Source of the DNA: Branchinecta lynchi
Lineage: Eukaryota; Arthropoda; Branchiopoda; Anostraca; Branchinectidae
NCBI GenBank assembly: GCA_023053575.1
Contig: JAKZAP010000013.1
Coordinates: forward strand, 19,563,689-19,627,688
Length of the DNA stretch: 64,000 bases
Direction: 5' to 3'
Every line of letters starts with the position of its first letter. Position 1 is the first letter of the stretch. The notes under the pieces were generated by a model, which saw nothing but the letters and a program-made list of their open reading frames with translations, made no database searches and had not been told where the DNA came from. The translations under genes were made by a program, and so were the position numbers. This document shows positions 54,226 through 64,000 of the stretch, in pieces.

Positions 54226-55949
54226 AATTTCAAGAAACCAGTTTCTGAAAGGTGAAGGTCATGACTAATAACAAGAACTCACTGGAGAGCGATGCCACCG
54301 CAGCAGCTTCTAACGACTGTATAGCAGCAAAATGCCAACGAGCGCCGCCGGCAAAATTATTTTTGAATCTGCATGTTTTCTATCAAAATTTAACTACTTC
54401 CCGAACAAATAGGTTTTAAAATGGCCAATCCCCAAAACTGTCAGCCCAAACCTCAAAATAAACAGCGTACTACAAAAAGGAGCTGCAGGCGAAAATTTAG
54501 GAATTCTGTATGATGAGAGTACCTTTTTGCATCACAAATGAAAGCAAGGGCCACCCATCATAGTTCAGCTCATAGTGTTTGTTTGGTCACGACACACTTT
54601 AAACAGTATGAGACATTTAACTGAAAACTGGCACCTGACGATGCTTTAACTCAACTTTTTCCGAATTAAAATGACCATCCGAAACAAAGCTGAAGTCTTT
54701 GCTGCAACCCACATTAAACACAGATCTAAAACTTTTCTTACCGTTTTACAAAATAAACAAGGTGGGGTTAAGTGGAAAAAGTACTGGGAGTTCCCTACCC
54801 CTCTCCCCTTCCTATACCCTTCTAATTTGTGCTCCTTCGGGGAGGCGCCCCCACTTGAATTTCGAAGGGGACCCTCAGCTATCCAGAAAAAATTCATAAA
54901 GTTACACTCGACGCCTTGTTAGAAAAATAATTTCTCTCATATATCCAGAGTTCAGACACAAAACTGACCCAGGCTAAATGCGACTTGAAGAAATTTGATC
55001 CTCGAACAACGGGACATTATTTCGGATGAAAAATGGTTAAATTTTCTTCAGCGACCTCGGTTAACTGACATGGCGCAACCAGAAGCCATACATAGTTCTG
55101 TTGAGAAACTGATTTTCTGGGGTTATTTCTCTGTTTTTCCTGGGTAGCTCTGGAGCCCCTTGGAAGGCCAGGGGGGGACAGCGCCCCCCCCCCTCCCCCA
55201 ATGACGCCTTTGTTTAGGATCCTGCATACTTACCAGATACCATAACACCAGAATCAAGAAACTATAACTTATCTTACTGGAACCCAGAGCTGTAATTACC
55301 CCTTTAACAAAATAACGGTTAGGTACCTTTCATGACCATAACGTTCCATGTAACTAACAGATAGTTACGCCGTCGGTACCGCCCTTGTAATAGCGTACCT
55401 AATACCTTCACCAGCGACTATAGGTAGTTGAAACAAAGTGAACAACAGGTACTGGCACTGCAGGGGTCGGGAGGGTTAATAAGGTAATCATCTTCCATCT
55501 GATAAAGCGATAGATCATCTGAAGGTGGAAAAGTGACGTAACAAATTGGCTTTCCGTTATACACCCTGTTTTTCAAACGATATTGTACCATCCGATGCTA
55601 TTCAACCAATGTTGTGAATCTACCGTTTTAGTTAGTTTTGTCAGTCGAGTTGACAAACAACTAAACAAGAAAGGACAACCGAAGGGATCAAGACGAAGAG
55701 GGAAACAGATTTTGTTTGTCTGTCTGTCAAGCAAAGGTTGAAACAATGGGGTAAGAACTAATGATATTCTTTTAGAATGAAAGTTTAAAAGATAGCTTAT
55801 TCGGAATTTTTTGGATGGGATTAATATTTCTAAACTAGAAAATTTAGTTTAAAGTGTAGGTTATTGTGAGGGGTTCTTTCTTTTAAGCCACTTCTATATT
55901 CAATAGATAGTAAGGAAAGAGCGAGGGAAAAGAGTGGAACCGGTTTGGC
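54226..55949. other. Upstream region, repeat fragment only
   Basis: 55,120-55,220 (TTTCTCTGTTTTTCCTGGGT, AGCTCTGGAGCCCC, G-run/C-run, AATGACGCCT) is a copy of text found in the palindrome arms at 60,250-60,340 and near 61,950-62,000. The rest shows no gene. Confidence 0.4.
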
Positions 55950-56366
55950 ATTCTTCTCTTTCTGCAGAGCTCTCTGATTGCCTGGAGAATGTCTAAAAGA
56001 GAGCAGTAAGACTCATTCTGAGTGGTCATAATATTTCATATGAAGAGCCTCTCATTAAACTGGACGTTCCTAAATTAACTGACCACAGAAATACTCTTTC
56101 AAAAAATTTTGGGGCAAAGATAATGTGTTTTCTCCCCTCCCCTCCCGTCTTCCGTGCGTCGGTCCGAGAGGAACACTGGCAATCAGTTTTCTCCATATCC
56201 TGCTAATTCTTCTGCCGAATGTGTACATGGTTTCATCCCATCATTTATTTCTGGTCATATCTTGTAAGTGTATTAGTTAATTTCTTTCCTGTCTGTGTAT
56301 TTCATAAATAGTTATTTCTCTTCTAGCTTTAAGCTATTTGAAAAATAGACTTGATTGATTGATTGA
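55950..56366 (+). pseudogene. Non-LTR retrotransposon 3' end with GATT tail
   Basis: A plus-strand frame reads SAELSDCLENV, a stop in place of Gln, then KRAVRLILSGHNISYEEPLI and KLDVPKLTDHRNTLSKNF. This is the familiar C-terminal text of LINE reverse transcriptases (ENVQKRALRIIL...YEEAL..L.VP.L..RR). A ~250-bp 3' untranslated part ends AAAAATAGACTTGATTGATTG, a microsatellite tail. Heavily 5'-truncated and with an in-frame stop: dead copy. Confidence 0.75.
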
Positions 56367-56504
56367 AAAGGTTCCTTCTTTTCTCTTTCGCGTGGCTTCC
56401 CGAAAACGTGGGAGACCAAAGATTACTCTTCGCTGCACCTAAGGGTTGGATCTCACAACTCCAACGCCTCCATTATGGCATGCATTTTGGGTCAAAATTG
56501 TTAA

Positions 56505-56880
56505 AAATGTTGCCGAGAATACTTGAAATGTCGCCGAGAATTCATGAAATGTAGCCGAGAATGCTGTTTTTGTCGCCGAGATTTTTTATGTGTATCCGAG
56601 ACTGCAATGTTTGTTGCCGAGAATGACAACTTTGTAGCCGAGATTTTCACTGAAAAGCGTGTCGCCGAGAAATACAGATATGCGTTCGAAACCAAAAATC
56701 TAGTTCCCGAGATGGAACAAAGTGTCGTCGAGATTGCTAAAAATGTCGCCGAGATTTCGCGTAACGTCGCCGAGAATGCATGAAATGTCGCCGAGATTTT
56801 TTTGAAAATAAAATACAAGTGAAAAAAGTGTCGCCGAGAACTGAAAAAAAAAATACAGCTTAGAACGAAAAATCTGATTT
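56505..56880 (+). repeat. Minisatellite with GTCGCCGAGA core
   Basis: The core (G)T(C/A/T)GCCGAGA recurs about 14 times at intervals of 21-45 bp, separated by AT-rich spacers. In one plus frame it gives repeated V-A-E (e.g. NVAEISRNVAENA), in places with a seven-residue spacing. TAG appears where GTAGCCG puts the core in another register, so no long protein results. Confidence 0.75.
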
Positions 56881-57124
56881 TTGAGATGGGAACAAATGTA
56901 GCCGACTTGGTGGTTGGTGAGGTCCTCCTTATTGTTCTATTTGTTAGTCCGGAACAAGTGTGATTCTTCGCTGTAGTACACGCTCGCTACCATTGTAAGT
57001 GCTATATTTGCTATCGCACTCTTGTTGGTATTAGTCTACTCAATAAACAATGTGAATGTGAACAACAGTTGCTCAAAAGTAAGATCCACAGGAAGTTTCA
57101 AAGGAAAGGATATGGCTCAGAGGC

Positions 57125-57155
57125 AGGGGCGTTACGAAAGGGGGGGGGGGGCAAA
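57125..57155 (+). mobile_element. Possible hAT-like left end
   Basis: CAGGGGCGTTACGAAAGG and a G-run, resembling the left end of the 330-bp MITE at 38,871 (CAGGGACGTCACGACTGG). No right end was identified downstream. Confidence 0.35.
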
Positions 57156-57539
57156 ATTCGGTAACTTATTCGGTATAATTGCCAGGATTCGGTAGTTACC
57201 ACGAACATGAAGAGGTCGAATGAAGAACTGGTCGCAGACAAAAGGACTCATCTATGATTTCATCGATAGTCTTTACTTTTGTTTGAATCCTAAAAACAAG
57301 CTCTTATAAGAAATTTCTCGAAAATTCTGCCTGCGGCGCTTTTCATAATATTCCCTATTTTCCGTAAAATTCGCGTCATTTAGCTAGGTTTTAAACCAGT
57401 TTTAGGGATCGGGCTTTTTCGAAATCCTAAAAGCTAGAACCTGCATGGAAATAGCTGAATTTGGCAGGAAAAAACGAACTTAAGAAAATCTCGCCTGCGT
57501 ACCATATGTACATATAATGTACCATATTCTGGTATATTT

Positions 57540-57901
57540 TATAAAGCAAGTTAATCAAGCTTCACAACACTATTCCACAAAGAAAAACTTTTAATAGGCA
57601 CTTTAAGCCATGGAACACTTCTGATGAAACACTAGAACAATCAGGAAAACTGCATCTCTGGCTTGACTTTGGTGACATCTCAAATATATCCTTTTCTATC
57701 AAGCATTGCTGGGAGTTTCTGAACTTCCTGCCAAGATATCACAGCTCCTAAGATTTGGATCGCTAAAATGCCGGAGAGGTAAAGACAGGGACAACAAGAA
57801 AATGGCCGATTTTCGTAGCGCCTTCTAAAGGAAGTCGGAAATGTTTATTTGTGAAGCATTTAATAGAAAGTAAAGCATTATAAGTGTCCATTGTGCTTTA
57901 A
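57540..57901 (-). repeat. Dispersed repeat, inverted partner of 29,362-29,721
   Basis: Starts TATAAAGCAAGTTAATCAAG and ends CATTGTGCTTTA, matching the 29.4-kb copy in reverse over about 360 bp with scattered changes. Lying 28 kb apart and inverted, the pair could support inversion. Confidence 0.7.
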
Positions 57902-58094
57902 GCAGAAAAACCTGGTTCTGGGGAGCTTGACTTTGACATGGACGACTGATTTTCTCTTCCATTTAAGTCATCCACCAATAGCCTTGTATACTGGTTAGGG
58001 CTAAGGTTCAAGCATAGCAAGTTCATGCTTGTTTGGTTCTTGTTCATACTAGTTTGGTTCTTGCAATAGCCTTGTCACATGGTTATGGTTAAGG

Positions 58095-58835
58095 TTCAAG
58101 TCTCCAAACATCGTTTGTATGGTAGTTTTGGTTCATCTTCAAAGGAAATGTCATGTAAGCAGCACTTCATGGCATCTCCATGACTGGAAGTGCAAGACCA
58201 TCTCAGAACCATGCTTGTTCACTGTTTCACATTCAAATCCAAGATCAGAGCTTCTGAGAACTTACACGTCAGCAGGGCCAAGAATTGGCTCAAGCACACT
58301 ACTTCCGAACTGTAGTTTCAATGACTTCTTAGGACTGTGATTGTTCAACTGAACTTCAGAGACAAGAAGTGGTTTATCTGATAGGTGTAAATAAACAGGA
58401 AATTTCAGTCCGGTGATGCAGCTTTTCCACCTCGAAATTTATCTCGGCTTCCTCACTGCTACAGATCCCCAGAAGCTGAGGAATATATCCTTTGCATACA
58501 CGCTCCATATACTGATTGTCAATTAATATACTTTTTCCAAATTTTGGCTATCACCCTTCGACTTCATATTTCAGGAAGTGCTCAATACTGTTCAAAACTG
58601 GAGCTTGAGTACTGGTCAGCTGCTCCTGTTGTCTTTGGGCACAAATGATCACTGCATGGGCTTTGCCTATTCCTTCTTGCGGACCTTTAATAGCTAATTT
58701 CCCACACTGACTTCCATTATCGACTACTGCATCTAACACTTCGGAATCCATCTTCGAATATCCGATCATAATGGCCGAGGCAGTATGTTTCTTGATCAAT
58801 GACTGTGCCCTGGAAAGGAGATCAAGTTTATTCAA
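58095..58835 (-). pseudogene. Broken protein-coding sequence, family not recognised
   Basis: Minus-strand coding-like text runs through three frames. Residues 1-94 of the first piece (58,835-58,551) read MNKLDLLSRAQSLIKKHTAS at the start and include IGYSKMDSEVLDAVVDNGSQ and GKAHAVIICAQRQQ. Two stops follow, then in the same frame KFGKSILIDNQYMERVCKGY and EEAEINFEVEKLHHR. A one-base shift leads to LKFPVYLHLSDKPLLVSEVQ and FGSSVLEPILGPADV, and another shift to DLGFECETVNKHGSEMVLHF. Composition is protein-like throughout, so this is a decayed gene or transposon ORF. I cannot name it. Confidence 0.5.
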
Positions 58836-59035
58836 ACAATGTTTACAACAGGTACGTCAGCTACGATTCTTCATCAGCGATACTTCGGCCCTTTTTGGCA
58901 AGGGTCCTCGTCAGGCTGTCTATCCTCTGGTTCAACTTCGGGGAAGGAAACAAACCTGTAATATCGCTGATGAAGATTCGTAGCTGACATACCCGTTGTA
59001 AACTTTGTTTGAATAAATGTTTCAAAGTCAGCTTG
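58836..59035. repeat. Fold-back repeat with CGATA(T/C)TTCGG motif
   Basis: TTATTCAAACAATGTTTACA, ACAGGTACGTCAGCTACGAT, TCATCAGCGATACTTCGG, then the spacer with GGCAAGGGTCCTCGTCAGG, and the return arm ending AACTTTGTTTGAATAAATG. Same family as 24,125-24,400. Confidence 0.75.
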
Positions 59036-59109
59036 GACTCAACTTTAGAGATCAAGTTGGGCACACATAGCACTCATCAGAAGAAACAATGGTATTCTCA
59101 AGTGTTAGA

Positions 59110-59240
59110 TTAATTGTGAATGAATTTGTGGAAAAACAATTAAAGATTCTTCCTTAAATATCTGATTTTGTGAATTTCTTCTCTGAAAATCAGATATTTA
59201 AAAAAGAATCTTAAATTCTTTTTTCACAAATTCATTTGCC
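59110..59240. repeat. Small hairpin inverted repeat
   Basis: GAATGAATTTGTGGAAAAAC, TTAAAGATTC, TTAAATATCTGATTTT on one side; AAAATCAGATATTTAA, AAGAATCTTAA, TTTTTTCACAAATTCATT on the other. A ~115-bp imperfect hairpin between the fold-back repeat and the large palindrome. Confidence 0.75.
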
Positions 59241-59264
59241 AGCTTGAGAGGCATGAGCCTGAAA

Positions 59265-61057
59265 AGGACCTTTGCCAAGAAGGGCCGAAGTATCGCTCTT
59301 ATGATAATGTAGCTGACTTATTATGCCCACTTATTATATTCACTTATTCCCACTATTATCCCACAACTAAAAGTTCTCCTGCTTTGGAAAGTGAACTGTT
59401 TGCTAATTCAGTCTCAGGCAAGGAGTTTTTAGCAAACTCTTTGCTTCAAAGACAATCTAGATCTGTCATGGAAGAAAAGCAAAAACGGCTCCATAGCCTG
59501 GTGCCAGAGAGCCGATGTCTGCCGATGCTTACATAGAATTCTCAGAAAAAGAGCCATTGACAGTCAAAGCTATTTCAGTCAAATCCGAAACAAACTATAC
59601 TAAAACATGAGCTACTTGGACCACTGAAAGAACTTTAGAGAGGCTGCAATGGCCTTGAACTTCTGACTTTTCTTTGGTATATGATGTCCTCCTTCGGGAA
59701 ACGTAAATACCTCACTAATCTAGCAAATCAAGTTGACACTGGAGGAAGGCCCATGAATAATACAGCACTGCACCCATTTAGACACTCATACTTCCTGAAT
59801 CCTATACCGCTTACTTCTTAGTGTTTTTCTAGATTATTTTGTCTGAATGATCTTATGACCAGGCAGATGTCTTGTTTCTTGGAAATCTAGAGGGACAAAA
59901 GTCACTGTACAGGACTGGCAGGACTGTGACGCAGGGGCCCTTCCAAGGGTTTCGGCATGTTGAAAAAGTATCGCAAATATAAGACTGGCAGATATTTTGC
60001 TAACCTGGTGAGTTATACTGGTTAGAAAGAATAGACAAGAAACAACAGGGCTAAGCAAATGCGCAAACCTGTGTGAGTTGCAAGAAAAAGTAACAACAAT
60101 TCTTACAAGTTTAAGGCAAAGGTTTATAGGTCATCCATATATAATTGGAATTTGCTACGAGTGAAGCCCCCACAGTAGTTTGTTATAATTGATGACAGTT
60201 AACAGCTTGAAAATTTTCGCTGCAAATTCAGGCTAAATTTTCTGAATATTATTCTGTTTTTCCTGGGGTGCTCCAGAACCCCACGGAAGCCAGTGGGCTG
60301 TCCCCCACCAAATGATGCCTCTGATTCTAGGATTCTGAATCTCTGATTCAAGCAACTCTGGGCCTGACTAACAATCCCCTGAGCCGAATCTCTCAGCCTC
60401 ATAAACTTTGCTGTAGCAGGCACACTGAAAAACAACAAAACGGGTTCGGCAGTAGTGGGTCAAGAGAACATAGGTTACCTATCCTGCATTGTAAATGACA
60501 TCTCGTTTTATCCATGAAATTCAATCCAAGCCTTTGGAAGACTCTGAGACCCCTCATTGTGCACACCTTTCGTGGATTTTGAATCCTGGCAATACCTCAA
60601 ACCTGGAGGTAGTGAAATCCCTAACGATGTAAGAACAACGGCTAGCAAAATTCAAGAGAAATCTCAAAAGAAGTCAGAAAAAAATTAATGACATTTTCTT
60701 TCTTTATCTCTTCTGAATCTTGACACTAAAAGCATAATCTTCAGTGTAAAAGATTATTTTTCTTTTCATTTTCGGTGGTCTAATTATATTGTCAATAGGA
60801 TGAACCAGGGATGAACACAGTCACAGCAGACGATTCCAATATAAAATTCGCTTGTCTTTTGAAAAAAAACTTTCAAGTTCATATTAAAATTGGGTAGTGG
60901 GACTGGTGGGGTCCGGGTCCACGGAGGGGTCTGCCCGAAAATCCTTCTCCCCCCTGGCAACAAAAATCCGTCCGCCCTCCCTGAATGCAAATATATAGGA
61001 TAGGAAACTAAATATATACTCTGACAGCGAGTTAATGTAAACTCTATACAGACACGC
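59265..61057 (+). repeat. Giant inverted repeat, left arm
   Basis: The left arm pairs with 61,205 to at least 64,000. It contains, in order: a CGAAGTATCGCTCTTATG block, CCCACAACTAAAAGTTCTCC (59,361), frames of coding character (WKKSKNGSIAWCQRADVCRC at 59,473; FGKRKYLTNLANQVDTGG at 59,692), the TTTTTCCTGGGGTGCTCC segment (60,258), and GAGTTAATGTAAACTCTATA at the inner end. Neither frame is recognised and both have breaks. The arms differ by many small changes, so they are not freshly duplicated. Confidence 0.85.
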
Positions 61058-61204
61058 AAGTTAATGTAAACAGGTGATGGTGGCCTTCCCTATCTATGAA
61101 ATACTTTTCATAGAAATAAATTGGGGGGAAGGTTTGGTCAGGGATGGCCAGGGGATGGCTCGGTAGCCAAGGTTTTTTCTTACCACCGGGGGGGGGGGTC
61201 GCTG
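61058..61204. other. Spacer of the giant inverted repeat
   Basis: About 150 bp of unpaired sequence with a small palindrome (GAAATACTTTTCATAGAAAT) and a G-run (61,188-61,199). The axis of symmetry lies near 61,130. Confidence 0.6.
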
Positions 61205-61999
61205 GGGCGACTGTCTGTATAGAGTTTACATTAACTCGCTGTCAGAATATATTTAGTTTCCTATATATTTGCATTCAGGGAGGGCGGACGGATTTTTGTT
61301 GCCAGGGGGGAGGAGGATTTTCGGGTAGACCCCTGGGTGGACCCAGAACCCACCAGTCCCACTACCCAATTTAAATATGAACTTTAAATTTTTTTTCAAA
61401 AGACAAGCGAATTTTATATTGGAATCGTCTGCTATGGGATTGTGACTGTGTTCATCCTATTAACAATATAATTAGACCACCGAAAATGAAAAGAAAAAAA
61501 ACCTTTTACATTGAATATTATGCTTTTAGTGTCAAGATTAAGAAGAGATAAAGTAAGAAAATTTCATTAATTTTTTCTGACTTCTTTTGAGATTTCTCTT
61601 GAATTTTGCTAGCCTTTGTTCTTACATCGTTAGGGATTTCAGTACCTCCAGGTTTCAGGTATTGCCAGGATTCAAAATCCACGAAAGGTGTGGACACTGA
61701 GGGGTCTCAGAGTCTTCCAAAGGCTTGAATTGAATTTCATGGATAAAATGAGATGTCATTTACAATGCAGGGTAGGTAACCTATGTTCTCTTGACCCCCT
61801 ACTGTCCGAACCTATGTTGTTGTTTTTCAGTGTGTCTGCTACAAAGTTTATGAGGCTGAGAGATTAGGATCAGGGTATTGTTAGACTTAGGCCTGCTTAG
61901 GCCCAGAGTTGCTTGAATCAGAGATTCAGAATCTTAGAATCAGAGGCATCATTTGGGAGGGGATCAGCCCTCTGGCTTTCTGTGGGGTTCTGGAGCACC

Positions 62000-62807
62000 C
62001 AGTCATGCACAAATCCTCAATTTTTGGGCATGGTGCCCCAACGTCTGGGCATGCCCGAACGTATGGGCATGGTACCCTACGTTGGAGCACCATGCTCTGG
62101 AGCATGGGCATGGTACCCCTGTGAAATTTGGATAAACTGAGACTGGTTACATACCTAAATAGGGCCTTCTCCCTGTCCTATATCAAAAGATACCTGATTT
62201 TACTTTCTATCCAACCTCATTTTCCAATTTACAAAATGTTAGAGCACTTCCAAGATACATAGAGTTTTTTGCAGGCCACTTCTCTTCTAGTGGGCTTATC
62301 CTATCCTTTTTCAGAAAATTGCTGCTAGGTAGCATTGATGAGGCAAGCTTTTCAATCTGTTCACTGGAGCAAATATTTCCTTTAGATTGTTTGCCTTTTA
62401 TTGTATTTATTTTGAGTTATTTTTTTTTACCTGTTTTTACTCTGACTTTTTGACAACATGGAAAAGGATTGAGTAACCTAGTGGCAACTACCTGTAAAAG
62501 GATAGGGTAAACCCACTGGGAAAGAAGTGGCCTCCACAAAACTCTCTGTATCTTGAAAGTGGTCTAACATTTTGGAAATTGGAAAATGAGGTTGGATAGA
62601 CAGTGAAATCAGGTATCTTTTGATCTAGGACAGGAAGAAGACCCTATTTAGGTATGTAGCCAGTGTCAGTTTAACCAAATTTCACAGGGGTACCATGCCC
62701 ATACTCCGAGGCATGGTGCTGTAACGTATGGGCACCATGCCCATACGTCCAGGCATGCACAAACGTTGGGGCACCATGCCCAAGAATTGAGGATTTGTGT
62801 ATGACTG
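62000..62807. mobile_element. hAT-like fold-back element with perfect 8-bp TSD
   Basis: 808 bp. Ends CAGTCATGCACAAATCCTCA and TGAGGATTTGTGTATGACTG. GGAGCACC is duplicated exactly (61,992-61,999; 62,808-62,815). The inverted arms extend inward for about 370 bp (AAATTTGGATAAACTGA, CCTAAATAGGG, GATACCTGATTTTAC on the left and complements on the right), with about 60 bp between. GGGCATGGTGCCC / ACGTATGGGCATGG phrases repeat near each end. The left arm of the giant palindrome has the uninterrupted site GGTGCTCC at 60,267-60,274. No transposase. Confidence 0.9.
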
Positions 62808-63702
62808 GGAGCACCCCAGGAAAAACAGAATAACATTCGGAAAATTTAGCCTAAATTTGCAGCGGGCGAAAATTTTTCAAGCTGTTGATTGCCATCAGTT
62901 ATAACAAACTACTGTGGGGGCTTCACTCGTAGCAAGTTCCTATTATTATGGATGACCTATAAACCTTTGCCTTGTAAGAATTGTTGTTACTTTTTCTTGC
63001 AATTCACACAGTTTTGCGCATTTGTTTGGCCCTGTTGTTTCTTGTCTATAGTTTCTAACCAGTATAACTATCCAGGTTAGCAAAATATCTGCCAGTCTTA
63101 TATTTGAGATACTTTTTCAACATGCCAAAACCCTTGCATCCCAGTCCTGTACAGTGACTTTTGTCCCTCTAGATTTCCATGAAACGAGACCTCTGCCTAG
63201 AGTCATAAGAACATTCAGACAAAATAATCTAGAAAAACACAAGAAGTAGGCACTGCAGGATTCAGGAAGTATGATTGTGGAAATGCATGCAGTGCTGTAT
63301 TATTCATGGGCCTTCCTTCAGTGTCAACTTGATTTGCTAGACTAGTGAGGTATTTACGTTTCCTGAAGGAGGACATCATATACCAAACAAAAGTCAGATG
63401 TTCAAGGCCATTGCAGCCTCTCTAAAATTCTTTCAATGGTTCAAGTAGCTCATGTTTTAGTATAGTTTGTTTCGGAATTGACTGAAATAGCTTTGACTGT
63501 CAATGGCTCTTTTTCTGTGAACTGTATGTAAGCATCGGCAGACATCGGCTCTCTGGCACCAGGCTATGGAGCCGTTTTTGCTTTTCTTCCATCTAGATTG
63601 TCTTTGAAGCAAAGAGTTTGCTAAAAAAAACTCCTTGCCTGAAACTGAATTAGCAAACAGTTCACTTTCCAAAGCAGGAGAACTTTTAGTTGTGGGATAA
63701 TA

Positions 63703-63930
63703 CTCTATATGACTAAGTTCAGAACACGCCAGTGATTCTCAGGAAGAAGGAGTAAACGTGTCCGTAACGACTCAAACTCAACGACTCAAATCCTGGGTCA
63801 GCGCAGCTTTGGCACCGTTTCTTCATTTCTCCCGCAGGTACCCAGAGATTCTGAATCGGCATGGAGAGATAGTCATCAAGAGTATAAAGAAGGTTGGAGA
63901 TCCTCCAGCCCAAGCTGACTCATCTTGTAC
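63703..63930 (+). repeat. Dispersed repeat E, copy 2, inside the palindrome arm
   Basis: Matches 50,296-50,465 in reverse. It sits where the left palindrome arm has only ~30 bp (59,331-59,353), so it was inserted or, less likely, lost from the other arm. It ends with GCCCAAGCTGACTCATC, the AGCTTGGGC end motif of the 2,204 fold-back family. Confidence 0.7.
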
Positions 63931-64000
63931 GGTGCAAACCGATAAGTCAGCTACATTTTCATAAGAGCGATACTTCGGTCCTTCTTGGCAAGAGTCCTTT

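Larger units (their letters stand above)
61205..64000 (-). repeat. Giant inverted repeat, right arm (runs off the window)
   Basis: Complement of the left arm, interrupted twice: by the hAT-like element at 62,000-62,807 and by a ~230-bp block (63,703-63,930) that is repeat E. Pairing resumes at 63,931-64,000 (AAGTCAGCTACATTTTCATA, AGAGCGATACTTCGG), matching 59,265-59,330, so the arm continues beyond the window end. Confidence 0.85.

Noticed and set aside
54646..54922. Three overlapping ~66-84-codon frames on both strands
   Set aside because: Mutually exclusive shadows with no recognised motif or splice context.
59265..64000. Palindrome as pure assembly artefact
   Set aside because: Arms differ by many small changes and one carries insertions with their own target duplication, which a simple fold-back error would not create. 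Long reads would still be needed for certainty.

Overview
This window is animal nuclear DNA: AT-rich, intron-rich and full of transposable-element remains. It is not a compact microbial genome. The one gene I can name with confidence is a Wnt5-type Wnt ligand on the minus strand, in two exons. Exon 1 (start codon and signal peptide) lies at 40,679-40,827 and exon 2 (the Wnt N-terminal core) at 5,120-5,376. The splice phases fit exactly (AT + G = Met50). That leaves a first intron of about 35.3 kb, and the rest of the gene must lie beyond position 1. The protein resembles bilaterian Wnt5, with residues that look protostome-like to me. I cannot assign a species.

Layout. 1-5.1 kb is Wnt5 intron 2, with a hAT-type MITE, an element with 40-bp terminal inverted repeats, a 187-bp tandem duplication and a fold-back hairpin. 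5.4-40.7 kb is Wnt5 intron 1. It is colonised by at least nine copies of one element family (here family A) that carries internal ~135-bp minisatellites and GGGATCCC palindromes near its ends, resembling Helentron-associated (HINE/DINE-1-like) elements. The intron also holds several TIR elements with target-site duplications (a CAGGGACCC family, one copy holding a 3.9-kb passenger; a CGTATCCAGG family with 8-bp TSDs; a TTAA/piggyBac-like family; a TA-flanked MITE), a decayed non-LTR retrotransposon, and a decayed partial copy of Wnt5 exon 1. 41-59 kb is upstream of Wnt5 and holds more repeats, LINE 3' ends, a tRNA-like/MITE composite at its edge (40.3-40.5 kb), a GC-richer island at 53.0-54.2 kb with unproven coding or promoter content, and a broken unrecognised coding sequence at 58.1-58.8 kb. 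59.25-64 kb is a very large inverted repeat that runs off the window. Its right arm was later hit by an 808-bp hAT-like fold-back element with a perfect 8-bp TSD, whose empty site is preserved in the left arm.

Most short open frames here are chance frames or fall in repeats. No rRNA, CRISPR array or intact transposase was found. Percent identities and copy numbers were judged by eye, not computed.
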